A model generated the notes under the pieces. The model was not told the DNA's origin. It saw only the letters and a program-made list of their open reading frames with translations, and ran no database searches. A stretch of 64,000 bases of DNA from Enoplosus armatus (Eukaryota; Chordata; Actinopteri; Centrarchiformes; Enoplosidae): positions 11,649,891 to 11,713,890 of the forward strand of contig NC_092180.1 in assembly GCF_043641665.1 (NCBI RefSeq), read 5' to 3'. The position numbers and the translations under genes were made by a program. Of this stretch, positions 25,601-39,456 are shown in pieces. Every line of letters starts with the position of its first letter. Positions within the stretch are counted from its first letter, which is position 1.

Positions 25601-27030
25601 TTTAGAGTTCAGCTACCTGACCTGAGCATGACAGGACCCATTAAAGAATCTGGTTTTGGGTCAGGTAGCAGAACCCTTGTATTGACACTATACTATGGAT
25701 TCTATAGTATCAGCCTTAGATACTATAGTATCACAAGAAATCACATTGGGTTACAGGGAATTACTGCCTTTAATTGTCTCAAGCATCTCATATTGACTCC
25801 TTTAATCAATAGCCAATAATCAATTAATCAATAAGTCATAAACACATTGATCTAAATAGCAATAAAAAGAAAAAAAACACTCTGCACTTACATAAATAAG
25901 ATCCCCGTTCAAACACCTGCAGCCTCACCCAGCACCAATTAGCTCATCAGGCTTTTAATTACTCTGTTAATTGCATACAGGCAGCATGAAGGGCAGCCTG
26001 GGAATAGGGCAAGGGGGGCCTCCTGAGGACCCAGCCTGACAAGCCTGACAGACAAAGAGGAGCTTTTCTACCAACAGCAGCCACAACAGAGCGGCTCTGG
26101 AGGCTGGGAGGAGAAGCAAAACAGGAGACAATAGCTCCAAATGCCTCATCAGCAGCACTGTAGCACCAAGTGAAATCACTTCCTGTTCTGATCAGTTAGA
26201 CATGGAGGCCGAGACTGTGAGCTGAGCGATGACAGAGGCTGGGGAAAGCAGAGACATAGAGTAGGAGGAGAAGTTGAGGGGAGAAAGGAGCGGGGCCATG
26301 TAAAGAGAGTTATGCGTACATCTGTGAAGTGGCTACACTACATCTGGATTAGTTCATATTGGTCACAGGAGGGTGGGGGTGGGGGGGTGCTTGGGGTTGG
26401 AGGAGTGGGTAAGAGGAGCAAGCGTGGGAATGTCCCACTGTTAAGTTTAGGGCATGTGGGCTTATTGTATTTGTGGGAGAGTTAGGCTGGAGTCTCCACA
26501 GAGTGACCTGTCTGTCATAGAGCTCTGTGATAACACAAACATCCTCTAAACTGTGCTCAATCTGGACACACACACACACACACACACATGTGCTAACAGG
26601 ACCGCAAGGCAGCTGCCATGAGAAAGGCAACACAGGCATGAGAAATTCTGTATTTGTTTTCACCTCATGTTATTTGGCATTTATTCTTCATCCTTAGCAA
26701 ATGTCTCTATCTATTGATCTTTTAGTGTAACAGTCTGGCCACCGGCCTGTCTCTCCATCGCAGCAGATGTCCTGCCTCCATTTCTTCCAGGAGCAGTGTC
26801 TGAGGAGGTGTATCCAGGAAACAGTGGCCGGCGCTCACTTCCTGTGTGACAGGTGTGCGATGGAAGCCTGACAGCTGCTGTCCTGCTCTCTCTTTCCCTC
26901 TCTGTATTCGTCTCTCCTGTTTCTCCCTCTTTCCAGCCAGCTGCAGCAGAGAGCAGCTCTGTTTGTTCTTACGTCACCGCTGCTGCCTGCTGATTTATGG
27001 AGCACAAAAGACTTAGATTTGACCCTGGCA

Positions 27031-27067
<37 letters not shown>

Positions 27068-28890
27068 ACAGCAACTGCAGCATCCCTGTCCTTCCTCCTT
27101 ATAAACCCTGACTCTTTATGCGTGTGCGTGCGTGTGTGTTAAACTGAATGTGTGAATTGTGGCTGCCTATTTTGCTCCCCATGTCTCTCGCTCTTATGCT
27201 TCGTTCAACCTGACACTGAGCTGTCACTTACAGCTAAGATAGGAAAACAAACAGCAGATTAGTCATTCTCCTGCTTGATGTCATGTATTTCATTTCATTC
27301 AGTGTTAAATGTCTGCTCTGTCACTATGGAGCTGTCAGCGCTGACAAAACTGTCTGTAGCCTGAACTGCTCCCCAGCCTGCCAGCGCTCTCATGCCTCTT
27401 CATTTGGCCTGCAGGCACAGTAACAATAGCTCCTGACATTAGCCAGGCATGGGTAGGGTGTTTTGTATTATCCTGCAGGACCCCATAGGTTTCACACATA
27501 CACACACATTGACACACCCACACACAAACCACTGGGAAACAGAATGTGGTGGGGGGGGGGGGGGCATTCATGTGACAGGTTAGAGAGAAGCTTTGACAGT
27601 TTCTCCATTTAGCCTACAGTCAGCTCCTGCTGGAAGCTGCTGAAATAAATACCAGCTACTCCTCTGGGACACGAGCCGACTACGGGACGCCGCCACAAAA
27701 ACAGAGCGAGCGGGCGAAGAGAGTGACTGTGGTGCCAATAACATGCTGATTATGTGAGCTAATTGGCAAATTAAGATGACCCGCTGTCATGTCATGGCCA
27801 AAGTAAGTGGATGGCAAACAGTGCCGCTATTATAAAGGAACTGTTCTTTTGCGAATCATGAGAAGTTTGAGATATTCTATTATGTCAGTGTATGAAGATT
27901 TTAAATAACTCCTAAGTTTACTGCATTAACAATGCCACTAATTAAAAGGTCAATTAGTGACAGTTCCATAATTTGGACAGGACAATTAAAGCGAAATCAA
28001 GTAGAAATGAACCCAACCTTGCATACAGTCATTGACCTTAGGCTGCTGTTAGATAACTCATAATTTAAACACACCAAGTAAATGAACAGTAAAAATACGA
28101 TCCACTCATCTTTCTCACTTCTTAACTCATATGTTAAGGTTGAAGGTCTTAGCTGTGCCATATGACAACGTTTGAAAGAGATCTTAGGGAAGGCTCTGTG
28201 GATTACATTTTTTGGTGAAAACATTGTTTTTGTTTTTCTGGAGAGTCCAAAAGATTAATAGTGTGCTTGATGACCGTTCATTTGATCCTTGTTAATCTTT
28301 TGTATTTTGTTTTACTGTCGTGATATATATATATATATTTTTTTTTTTGAGATTAGATTTTGTAGTTTCAGGGATCATCATCCTGTGTCCATCCTCTTAA
28401 AATATGCGCTGGTAACAATAGTACTGAATTTGCCTCATTTAGAAATGTGCTGTTAATGTGAACAGCAGGTCCATGACAAGCCTGTGGATGATACTACAGA
28501 TTCTAGAAAGCTATGCTGTAAAATCACAACCATCCTGTTATGTGAAAGTCTTCGGATGTACGTAGAGACCTCTCTTTAAATGATAACTCGTAGAGGTCAG
28601 AGCACATTACAAATGGGACGATCTCTCCCTGAGGTAGTACTTGAAAGGCTGAGTGGAAACCATCAAACACCACCCCTACACCCTGCTGAGGCTGCGGTGA
28701 CTTTAAATGCCAGGCGATAACTCACTCCTCAAAGTGACCACTGCTCTTTGACATATCCAGAAAATCTCTGACCTTCCTTTCTCTGCACTTCAAATACCTC
28801 TGAAATGCTAAAATGTCCATTTCCTAGTGAAATTAGTACTTTACACAGGCAATGCTTTCATCTGAAGGGGTAGTTTGTTTGTTTGTGTGT

Positions 28891-28930
<40 letters not shown>

Positions 28931-30342
28931 AGAGGCAGAGGAAGGAAGGCTGGAGCCGAGATTAAGGTCTGTACAACTAACTGGTAACACAACGGCACTC
29001 AGTGGCTCAGCCTCCCATTTGAAGAGAGACGGAACCATCTGTGTGGCACAGGATCTGTTTCCAGGAGATAACGGCTTTTAATTTCACAAATACTGTACAC
29101 GGGGAGAGAGAGAGAGAGAAAGAGAGAGAGCGTGAATGTGAGAGACGTGCCTTCCTTCCCAATCTCTGCCTGCATGCTCCTCCGTGGCAGCACTTCCTCA
29201 GACGTCCAGAGAGGACTGCTTTGGAGTGGAGGCCTTAATAACTTCAGCCTGTGTTCCTTTGTGCTTGTTTACTCCCTGCCTGTGATAAAGGCCTCGGCGA
29301 GGGGCAGAAGGAAAGGGAGGGATTCATTAGATCAGGTAGCGGTGGCGATATGAACTTCCCATTTTCTCTGTAGGCCTGTCCATTTGGCTTGATTAAAACA
29401 GAACTCAGCGCTACTGTAGATTAGCCCAGCTGTTTCCTGTGTCTGACTCTGATCTGAACACACTTCCTATCATGAAGTGGGGGGGGGGGGGGGGGAGGTG
29501 CCACAGGGAGAATGGGAAAAGGAAGAGAAGAAGGTCAAAAGAAGGTCAGAGGTCAGTGGGCAAGTGAGGAAGTAAAAGGTGAGGAGGGAGAGCAGGAGGC
29601 ACAAGACAAGGAAGGGAGGAGGAGGAAGTGTTTTTTTTTTTGGGCTGTCGCTGTCAGCAATACAGCTGTACATATGGTACATGTGATTTCATCAATGTTG
29701 TGACATGTGTTTGCAGTTGCATTCATGATTGAGCATTTCTGTGCACTGAAAATGTGCATCCCTTTTGAAATGCATAATTGAGGGTGCAATTTGTCAATGC
29801 TTTATATATTGAAGTAATTTTAGTAAAATGAAGAGTCAATTCACCAAATCATTTCCAGAAATGCTCAGCTATAAATGGTGAGTTCTCACCCTTGAATGTC
29901 ACAGATAAGGTAATTGGAGCATTTCACCTGCTCCGCATGGATGGAAATCTAGAGAAAAGACACCTGATAATTCCAGTGGATGCAAAGCAATGTTGTGACT
30001 AACTAGCAGTGAAGAAATGGGGAGCATGTGTACTGTATGTTATTCTTGGGAATCGGAGTGGATATGTGCACATGTAGGGAAGCGGACGAGGAAAAGAGGG
30101 AGAGAGTGATATTTCACACACACATTTGGGGTTTTACTTGGCCTCCACCCTCTGCTCTGCTCCCACGCTGTGGCGTCAGCAGGCCAGCCATCCAGCGAGT
30201 GTGTTTCTCATTCCATCAGATGTTGGGAAGCTGTTCGCTTCTCCGCTCTAGTCTCTGACATTCTCCATCTCCCCTGAGAGGCTGGGCAGCCTTGTCACAG
30301 TAATGTCAAACACATGTGGAACAGACCAGGGCAGAGCAGACC

Positions 30343-30376
<34 letters not shown>

Positions 30377-32816
30377 ACGGAGGACGGAGCAGAAGGTGGC
30401 CAGAACCACACTGGTCTTTCCCACTGTGTATTAGGACAAACAACGATGAAACCATAGAGATTCAGCGCCGGGAAAGTCACTTCATCACTCTTTAAGTCAC
30501 TCACTTGCTCCCATATTACACAAAAACACACAAATTTACACACTGATGTCATTAAACTCACTTTGGCTGTACAGTAAGTACACTATGTTTCTACTGTGAG
30601 CATCAATGCTGCAAAAACGGCTGTTAATTTGTCATCCTGAACACAGAAATACCAAAGAACAACCAACAAAAGTCATAACTCTCTATAACACTTCACTGAC
30701 TCCTCTTTAAAAAACATCTCAATTTAGCGGTCTGCCATTTTTTGCTTCTATCATGAACACACACACTCACAGGGCGGCAATGGTTACACTTGTGTTACCA
30801 ACAATTAAGGCTTCCTTAGTTTCTGCAGTTTTCATCCTACTGTCTCTACTTACGTTCTCCGCGACACAAACTAAACAGAGGGTGTACTTTCCCCTCTCCT
30901 ACTGGAGGCTAATGTTCTCACCCTGGAGGCAAAGCTGTGTGTGTCTAATCTGAGAAAAATACTCCCCTGTTCTTGACTGACAATTTGTGTCACAAATAAA
31001 ATGAGAATTTGAAGTACAGAAACATAAACAACGTGTAGAATTGATGCCGGAAACATATTTACACATGTCAAAATGCACAAATATGACCTAAATAAATAAT
31101 CTTCTGCCTCACAAGATTTTATTTCTTTTGTCAAACTACCTCTTCTCTAATGTTTGTGCTCCTTTTCAAGATGATATCAGATAATAACACTGTATTTAAC
31201 TGTTTGTTGACTTTCTGTAAGGCCATACATACACAGACATGTAAACACACACACACACACAGGCCTGATGTCGTTGGCTTGTGTCAACCGCTTGGCTTGT
31301 CTTGTTTGCGCTGGCCCAGGTGTCTGTGTTGTGCTGACCACCTGACCGGCTCGCTGTGTGCTCGCAGCTCCCGCCCACCCGAGGCCATCTGCTCCACTCA
31401 TTAATTAGGAGACAGCCAGTTTCACCTGCACTGCCCGCATTTAGATTACAATAATTACCACACACACACACACACACACACAAAGCACACTCGACAAGCC
31501 CACACACTCATACAGTAAACAAGTAAGCTGTACACAGATCTGGCAGCATCAAGACACAGTGAAAAACAGGAGTGATTTTCACCATCTCCTGCTTTTGTCC
31601 TGTCAGACGCCTGATATGTAGCTCACTGATAAACTATCAACACTGGCACATGCAAGAGTACGCCAAATATTGTGCCTTTGATACCTTGATGGTAAAACAT
31701 TATTCATGATCTGCCTGAAATAGCAGCAATGAATCACAGAATAATAAAACAAGAAAATCAGTCATGAAGTAAAGTATGTGTCTCTTCTATTTGTCATTAA
31801 ATAGCAGAGACACTGCTCTGACTCTCTGCTGGCCTGTGGCTTTGCCTGATGCTGTTTTTCTCTCGCTTTCTTTGAAAGTCCTGTGGTATGTTTCCTTCTG
31901 TATGTAAAACAGAAGACGTCTCATCTGTGCACCTGTGGTAGATGGGAACTGAATAAACACTGAGGCAGGCCGGGGTCATAATCACTGGCCTGCCTTTTAA
32001 GAGAGCTACTTAATGATGAAGTGGGGACATCTGCCTTAACAGGCGGCTGGCTGGGCCCAGCTGAGCGACAGGGCGGCCAGCATTGGAAGGAGAGAGGCAG
32101 AGATGCTCACTTGGTGGTGAAGGAGGTATAATGTGCGGTGAGGCAGGGTGTCTGCACTGCGGTTTCACCTCTGCAACCTCCCATCCATTGTTCGAGGCTA
32201 TTATCAACTGTTCAATTATTCAGATGATATTTACCAGGGCCAATTATACCGGGCCGTGTCCTGCAGAGAAAATGGCCTGAGTGTTTTACTGTTGCACTCG
32301 CAGGCAGAAGAGTGCGCTGCTGAGGCTGTTCAAGTGGGGGTAGAAACCTTTGGCTGGACTTGTTTCTTCTCAGGGAGTGTCCCCACAGTCACAAGGGTTG
32401 CTATAAATTATCCACTATGATTTCAGCTTTTTTGCTCACTTTTCAGTTGTGTTTATTTCCTTCGGTTGCCATAGTGTTCCTGTTTAACACTTCCTCTACC
32501 TCCTTCTTTGATGTCTCCACAAGTTGGTAATACAAACACCCTGCACTCACCAGAAGGGATCGGTCTACACGCTTCTTATTTCTGAGACACTTACAATGCA
32601 CTACAGTGTCACACAAAAGGTGAGGGGTTTATTCTGAAGCACCGCGGAGTTCAGTTCAGGGTAAATGTCTGAATGTGTCCCTTCACACCCATCACCCCCA
32701 TCCAGTCCAGGTGGACACTAAGTTCACAGAGACCAAAGATTTTGTGTCATCACTTTGTCTCAACATCACTTTGATGTGCAGCACAGACTGATGGGGCAAA
32801 CAACTCATGAACTCCC

Positions 32817-32853
<37 letters not shown>

Positions 32854-34686
32854 ACCTCAGCTCTCTCACCACATTTCGTTCACTACTATAAAGTAACAAA
32901 AAAGGAAATGAAACTATAAAAGTGCATGTATTGTTATAATAGAAATAATAATGTTATTATTAATATTATCATAGAGTGACTTTTTCTGTCTTCTCTTTAA
33001 TACATACGTGCCTTGGCAATATCAGATAAAGAGGAATATGCTACCGTTCCCAGTACAGTCGGCATGTCCCTATCTCTATATCTGTTATTAACAACGATTA
33101 AATAATAAGAAATTATCTATTTTACTCGCAGAGAAGGCATTGTTATCCCTATATCCAATATCCCAAAACGTATGAAGACAACTTAATATGTAAAAGGATG
33201 AAATTAAAGCGGATATATAATTAGATATAATTGCAAAAAAAAAAAGATAACTATAGCCAAAGTAGCATTTTAAAGGATGCAGAAAAAGCAGGTACATGAG
33301 CAGTAGCCTGGTTTGTCTTCACATTAACACGCCGCCCTAACAGAGCTGCAAGCATAATGTTGACCAGAATGTGAGAGTTTAAACTTGAGATATTTCAGCT
33401 GTGTAAGCATTTAAATGTGAAACGCTTCTTCCATTATAACAAATTCACAAATTACAAAAAGCGAAGTGAGCTCTCGGTGCATTTAAAAACAGTTCACAGC
33501 AATAACAAATTGAATGTCTCACGAGTGCAGTCGAGTTGGCAGGTTGTACTTACTTTGTCAAGGTCGAGGTCAGGTTGAGGTAATTGTAGCGGTGATAATC
33601 CAAACCAAACGGTTTCTAAAACAGGTCGTATATCGTCTCAATCCTCATTATTTGGGGGGAAAAGAAAGGTAAAGCCTTTGCTTATTAGTGCGGAAAACTA
33701 TTCAGGTGTCATCCCCCTTTTTTGTTCTGTTCTTGAAATATTGAGAGCAAAGAGAGGCAGAAGCCACAGTCTAACACAAAATAAAATGTTTAACTTTCCT
33801 TTGGGTGCTCAAAAGGGGGTCTTTCCAGGTTTAATAAATTATGAGGTATTTCTCTTCTCAGTTATCTCGAAAAAGGAAGAAATAAAATCAAAGCCAGGGC
33901 TCTTGGGTCCTTAAGCACATTGATGTCTTTGGTTTTGCAGTCTGTGTTTTTTTGCGTGTTGACTGTGATGTGAACAAACCACAACTTGTCCCAGTCATGT
34001 AAATCCGCTCCTGCTCATTTAAACCATCCCAGATAGAAGATTAGATAGATAGAATAAAAGAGAGAAGAATACAGTTTAAACTGCAAAACGTCCTTTCTGT
34101 TCGCAGTCCTTTCTGTTCCGTTGTAAGCAGACAAAACTATTAACCGGTTTCTATTTTGTTAACGTTCAGTCCACAAATCCTCGCGTCTCCCATGAAAAGA
34201 CGCAAATGATTAAGATGCGGATCCTCTTGTCTGCAGGGTGCGTCTATTATTCCTCCTGACAACTTTAAACCCCCTCTTCTTCAGTTCACAGTTTAGCCCC
34301 AGTCCGCGGTGTCAGGAGCAAGTCCACATCCGGTGAGATCAATTTAAAAACACAGTTTCTGTGCAGCCTGTGGAGAGGCGACTCTGTACTACCACGTTTC
34401 TCTGTATGGTCCTTCTCCTCCTCAGACTCGCCGATCATCCGCCGACCTGCCTTCAGATGGTGTTTAAGGTTCACTTCTCCAGAAGAAAATCAGAGTCAGC
34501 TGAGCACATTTTAACCTTTCTTTTCCCGTCAATGAACAATTTCGGGTCTTCAGACTTGTTTTGTCTTCACTGATGAGTGGAGCTTACGGGCCCACTGTAC
34601 GCAGTAACGCGGCTCTCTCCTCCTCCTCCTCTCTCTGTCCTCGCTGTAGCCTTCTGTCTGCGTTTAAACACCATCTGGAGCTCCTA

Positions 34687-34733
<47 letters not shown>

Positions 34734-34757
34734 CGTCTCTCTCTCTCTCTCCCTCTC

Positions 34758-34799
<42 letters not shown>

Positions 34800-34818
34800 C
34801 GTCTCTCTCTCTCTCTCC

Positions 34819-34902
<84 letters not shown>

Positions 34903-36443
34903 CCTCCCTCCCTCTCTCTCTCTCTCTCGGGTACCATCAGAGGCAGGAGCTGGCAGCTATTGTACAGGAATCCTCTCTAAACTGAACAAGATCCAAATTG
35001 AAGAGTACAAAATCTAATATACTGGTGCAACATTATTAAGATCACACCAGTGGAGGCTGAATATACTGCGCTATATTACAGAACGATACGCCTGTGGAAG
35101 TTAATCAGAGATTATGGGTTACACTTGGCTAAAAATGTCAATTTTTACAATAAAATGCACTGAAAAATATGTAAATAATATAAAATTTGTGAATGTAGCC
35201 TAATGACTTGCAGAGTGTAGCCTCAAGCATAATTCACTCTGTCAAATTATTTCAGACACCAAAACGGTCAAATCAAAAAGCAGTCAGAGCTGAGTGAAAT
35301 ACAACTGTTTTACTGTCCCGCTGTCTGCCCGTGGGGGCCGCTGTTTCCTCATATCAGGACAACAAGGACAGCAGAATTGAGTCCACAAGACTGCAGACTT
35401 TATTTACTTTATTCAGCACTGGAAAAAAAAGAAAAATTATACTAGTCCAGCTTTCTGAGAGCTGAATGAACGCAAAAGAATGTCTCTGTCTGCATATGGA
35501 CTCACACCAGTGAATGCTGCAAGTTTTCTTTGTGTTGTCAGGTGTGGTGCATAAATAGTCAGGTGGGTGGACTGATTCATTTATTTATTTTTTGAATATC
35601 AGGGACAATGCACATTGATCAGCGTCACTGTAAATGTGCCAGTGTTAGTCGAAAGGCACATTTTCAGATGGATAGATGAGGATAGCATGCTTGTCTTGTA
35701 TAGTAAATGGTACTATTGTCACTATAATTAATGTTCCCTTTTTATTGCTCTGCATGTATTATATGCTCCTGCGTTGCTTGTTTTAATTAGTACCTGATAA
35801 TAGCAGTGTTCTCCTACTGTGTATTTATCTTTACCAACATTAATAATCCCATTTTATCGTTGCTGCATATATCCTATTTAATTCGTCTTCTTTTTAAAGT
35901 GACTATGTAACATAACATCTGTTCGAGGACTACAGATAAGGCAGCAAATGACACTTATTTTATTAACTGATTAATCATTTCGTAAAAGTTTAGATAATAC
36001 TGAAAAATGCCCATGTCCAGTTTCCATTTTGCAAGGGGACGTCTTCAAATTGCTTAGTCCAAAACCGAAAGGTATTCAATTAACAATGTTATAAAAACCC
36101 CAAAAAGCTGCAAATCTGCACTTTTAAAAGGTTGGCTGACATTTTTTCTTTATTAAAGACCTAAACAATGAATAATGGTTAAAATTGTTTTTCTGTCAAT
36201 CAACTAATTTAGCTACTGCAGTTGAAAAATAGGCGTTTGGCTGACTTTGGTGCATTTACAGTAATGTTTATTAATGTGCACTACCACTAAATAAATAAAC
36301 AGATATATCAGATAGATACAGAGAGAGAGACAGAGAAAAGGGCAGGTACATCTGGTTCCTCTGTAGTGAGAATCCTCCACCTGTCCACACTGGTCTGTTA
36401 GTCCCTTTGCCCCACCCACCTGCCCTCTCTCTCCCTCTGGCGG

Positions 36444-36520
<77 letters not shown>

Positions 36521-39370
36521 GCCATGGAGGGGGACAGAAGACAAAGCTGACACCCTCCTGACCCCTCCTGCGTCTACAGAACAAACAGAACCAGCTTGTA
36601 AAGTATACACAGACAGCTGCTCTGCCCTAACTCCAGTCCCACCAGCCTCGCCAGCCTCGAACACAAATGCTGCCTTCATACGGAGCCGGGAGGACTTTCG
36701 AAAAACGCTCCAGTACTGATTAAATAATTTGAACAAGCGTGCAGGGGGGAAGCCCCAGTGCTCTTTGACTGGAACGTAACAGTTTCCCACATGGCCCAGG
36801 AGAAGGCATAACTTCAGGTAACCATAAGGTCGATTTACTGTAAAGCTGCTGCTGTAAACCTGGTCAAACACAAACACACACACACAGTGAAATACACTAA
36901 CATTAGACACATAAACAGATGCACAGGCCATTACAAGCTGGGTCTGTCAGAGGCAGCGTGTGTAGTGTACCATGGTGGAAGTACGGTTGTCAAGGAGATG
37001 GATGGAGTGTTTATGAAACTCACTCTCTATATTTTTCTTTCCCTCTTTCAGAGTTATAGCCTTAGGTGGCTCTGTATACATGCGCCATTGTGTGTGTGTC
37101 TCCCTAGTATGTTACTGTAGGTGCCTTATTTGTTTCCTGTGCAGAATACTGAAAAGGGAAGAGGTGTGTGTGCGTGTGTGTGTGTGTGTGTGGCCTTGAG
37201 TGACAGAAAGGTTGGCGATGGGGGTTGCATCCAAAGAAAGGATTCCTGTCAAGGTGACAGCTCCAAGATTGACAGGATGCTATTCTCCTCGGGAACGGCG
37301 TCAGTCAACCTGTCAGCCTCCCTGTACGACAGCCTCTCACTCCTCTTAATTTGGCCTTTTGTTGAGCGGTCACTGGGTTAGCTTCGACACTCCATGTGTC
37401 CGGCCTGATAAACTGCACAATGAAACACACACAAGGTGGGAACTCGCCGCGATGAACTCTCCTTGCCATAGTACTGCGACTGGAGGTCCCTTTGATGGCA
37501 TTAATGACGAAAACAGCTTTGTCTCCTGTTTCTTTCACTCCTCTCTCTCTCTGTCACCTCACAAACACACCCCCACCCTGCTCTGGACTCTGTTAGGTTG
37601 ACAGCATCTCCTGGATGGTTGAGCACTCACTGAGATACAAGGACCACGTTTGGTCATTGTGCTGGTATGGAAATGACTATTCCTGTGTGTGTGTTTGTGT
37701 GTGTGTGTGTCTGTCTGTCAGAGTAAAAGACAGAGAGAAGTTTGCAGCATTTCCTCCACTCACACATTGTAAATCCTTTCCTATAGTGGCAGTCACAGGC
37801 TAGTGTGTTGAAATGAGATAAGGCCCTGAGCTGACTGAAAGGAACGCTAGACCCATTGTGTTCCTGCGCTCTTCTCTCTTCTCCTATCCTCTCTTCTCTT
37901 ATGCACCTTCAACAGACCACACTCTTGTGTGAGTTGCCATTAAAGTCACCAGTGTAGGTCATGAAAGGGGGAAGAGTACATCTCACTCGATCAAAACAGG
38001 AATAAAAAAAAAAGTGACTGAGTTGTGTTATGCCGAGTACTGATATAAGTGATTGTGTTTGTGTTGAGAAATTTCCCTTTGAGTCACATGCATCATATGG
38101 GTTTTGTAATTTAAATGCTGTTTTCTCTGATAGCCTGCTTAAGAGGATGTTGTTCTCTCACTTTGTATGTTAACATCTTTGATGTGCGCTCAAGCTGCTC
38201 CATAATGTTATGAAAGAGGATGAGACAGAGAGTCTTTCTGTAATACGACGTGGTGAAACGGATCATTGACCCACCCACTCAAGCACGTACGCTGGAATGC
38301 TGCTTTTACAAATTGCACCCACAGACCCCCTGACATTTTGTTTGCAATCGAGCAGCAAAGTGTCGGTTGTTTGAATCCTCCAGACATGATGGGAATTCAA
38401 AATTAAATCCATGCTCTTTGGAAAGAATAATGTCCTTTGAAATACTTGACTTCCAGGGTTGTTTCTGCTACAGAACAACTCTAATAAGAGCACTGCACAA
38501 TGCTTTACTGCAGCTATTCCAGTACTTTGACTGTTTTTCTATTGCATGTACTTTATTGTTTTTTCCGATTTTATTGCAAATATCGAAGTATGGTCCATTG
38601 CAATGTCTAAATCATACTTCACACGTGGTAAATATTTAATGTGCTTATGGGCTTTAATTTCTGAGCCAAGTAAAACATTGTTTCATGTATTGGCTCATCT
38701 GTTATTTCCTGAGAGATGAAGAAGAACATAGAAAATTTGGTTAAATTAATACATATGTATTCATACTAATGCTACCAAAAACTAATCTGGAAAAAGGAAG
38801 CAAAAAGTATGCCACACTTCAGACTGGTTATGTTTATGTGCAGGAGGATTCTAGGATGACACTCATGTGCGAGTGTGTGGACTGTAACTTCATCATGCAT
38901 ACAGGTACAGTAAGTGCATGCATCTGTGTGTTTCCTTTGGCCAGTGTGCCAGGCTGAGTCAGAGCGCTGAGCGCAGGGTCACAGCTGACCAACAGAAGTA
39001 CAAACTGACAAAGGAGGAAGTGACACCTGATTATATCAAGCGTTGACTCAAGAACAGGATATGCAGCTTGAGCGCAGAGGGAAACGGACAGTAAAAAGTC
39101 CTCAGTATGCAGGTAAAAATACGCCCCCATACATTCACATGACAAAGTCACTGCTATGTAAGACTGTCTTTCCCGAGAGACAATATGCATGTGCGCTTGT
39201 GAGATGTGTGTGTGTGTTTGTGTGTGTGTGTATATGTGTGTGTGCAGACAGTTGGTGGTGCTGGCACTGGAGATAGTGAGTAGAGGGGGATGAGGCACTG
39301 TATCAAGTTGTGAACATCTGTTCCTCATAGAAACCACAAAACTGGTGCTGAGGAAATAGAGAGGGCAACT

Positions 39371-39456
<86 letters not shown>

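Noticed and set aside
25344..25670. ACCTGACC/GGTCAGGT inverted words suggesting a mobile element
   Set aside because: The repeats are short and no clear ends or target duplication could be seen; could be a decayed fish repeat but unsupported.
34286..34474. 62-codon minus-strand frame in the internal promoter region
   Set aside because: It begins at a GTG, not an ATG, lies in what looks like a 5' UTR, has no family similarity, and is not in phase with a usable donor.
34561..34980. Long plus-strand frame of serine/leucine repeats and its minus-strand arginine/glutamate counterpart
   Set aside because: Produced entirely by the (CT)n tract; no conserved sequence outside the repeat.
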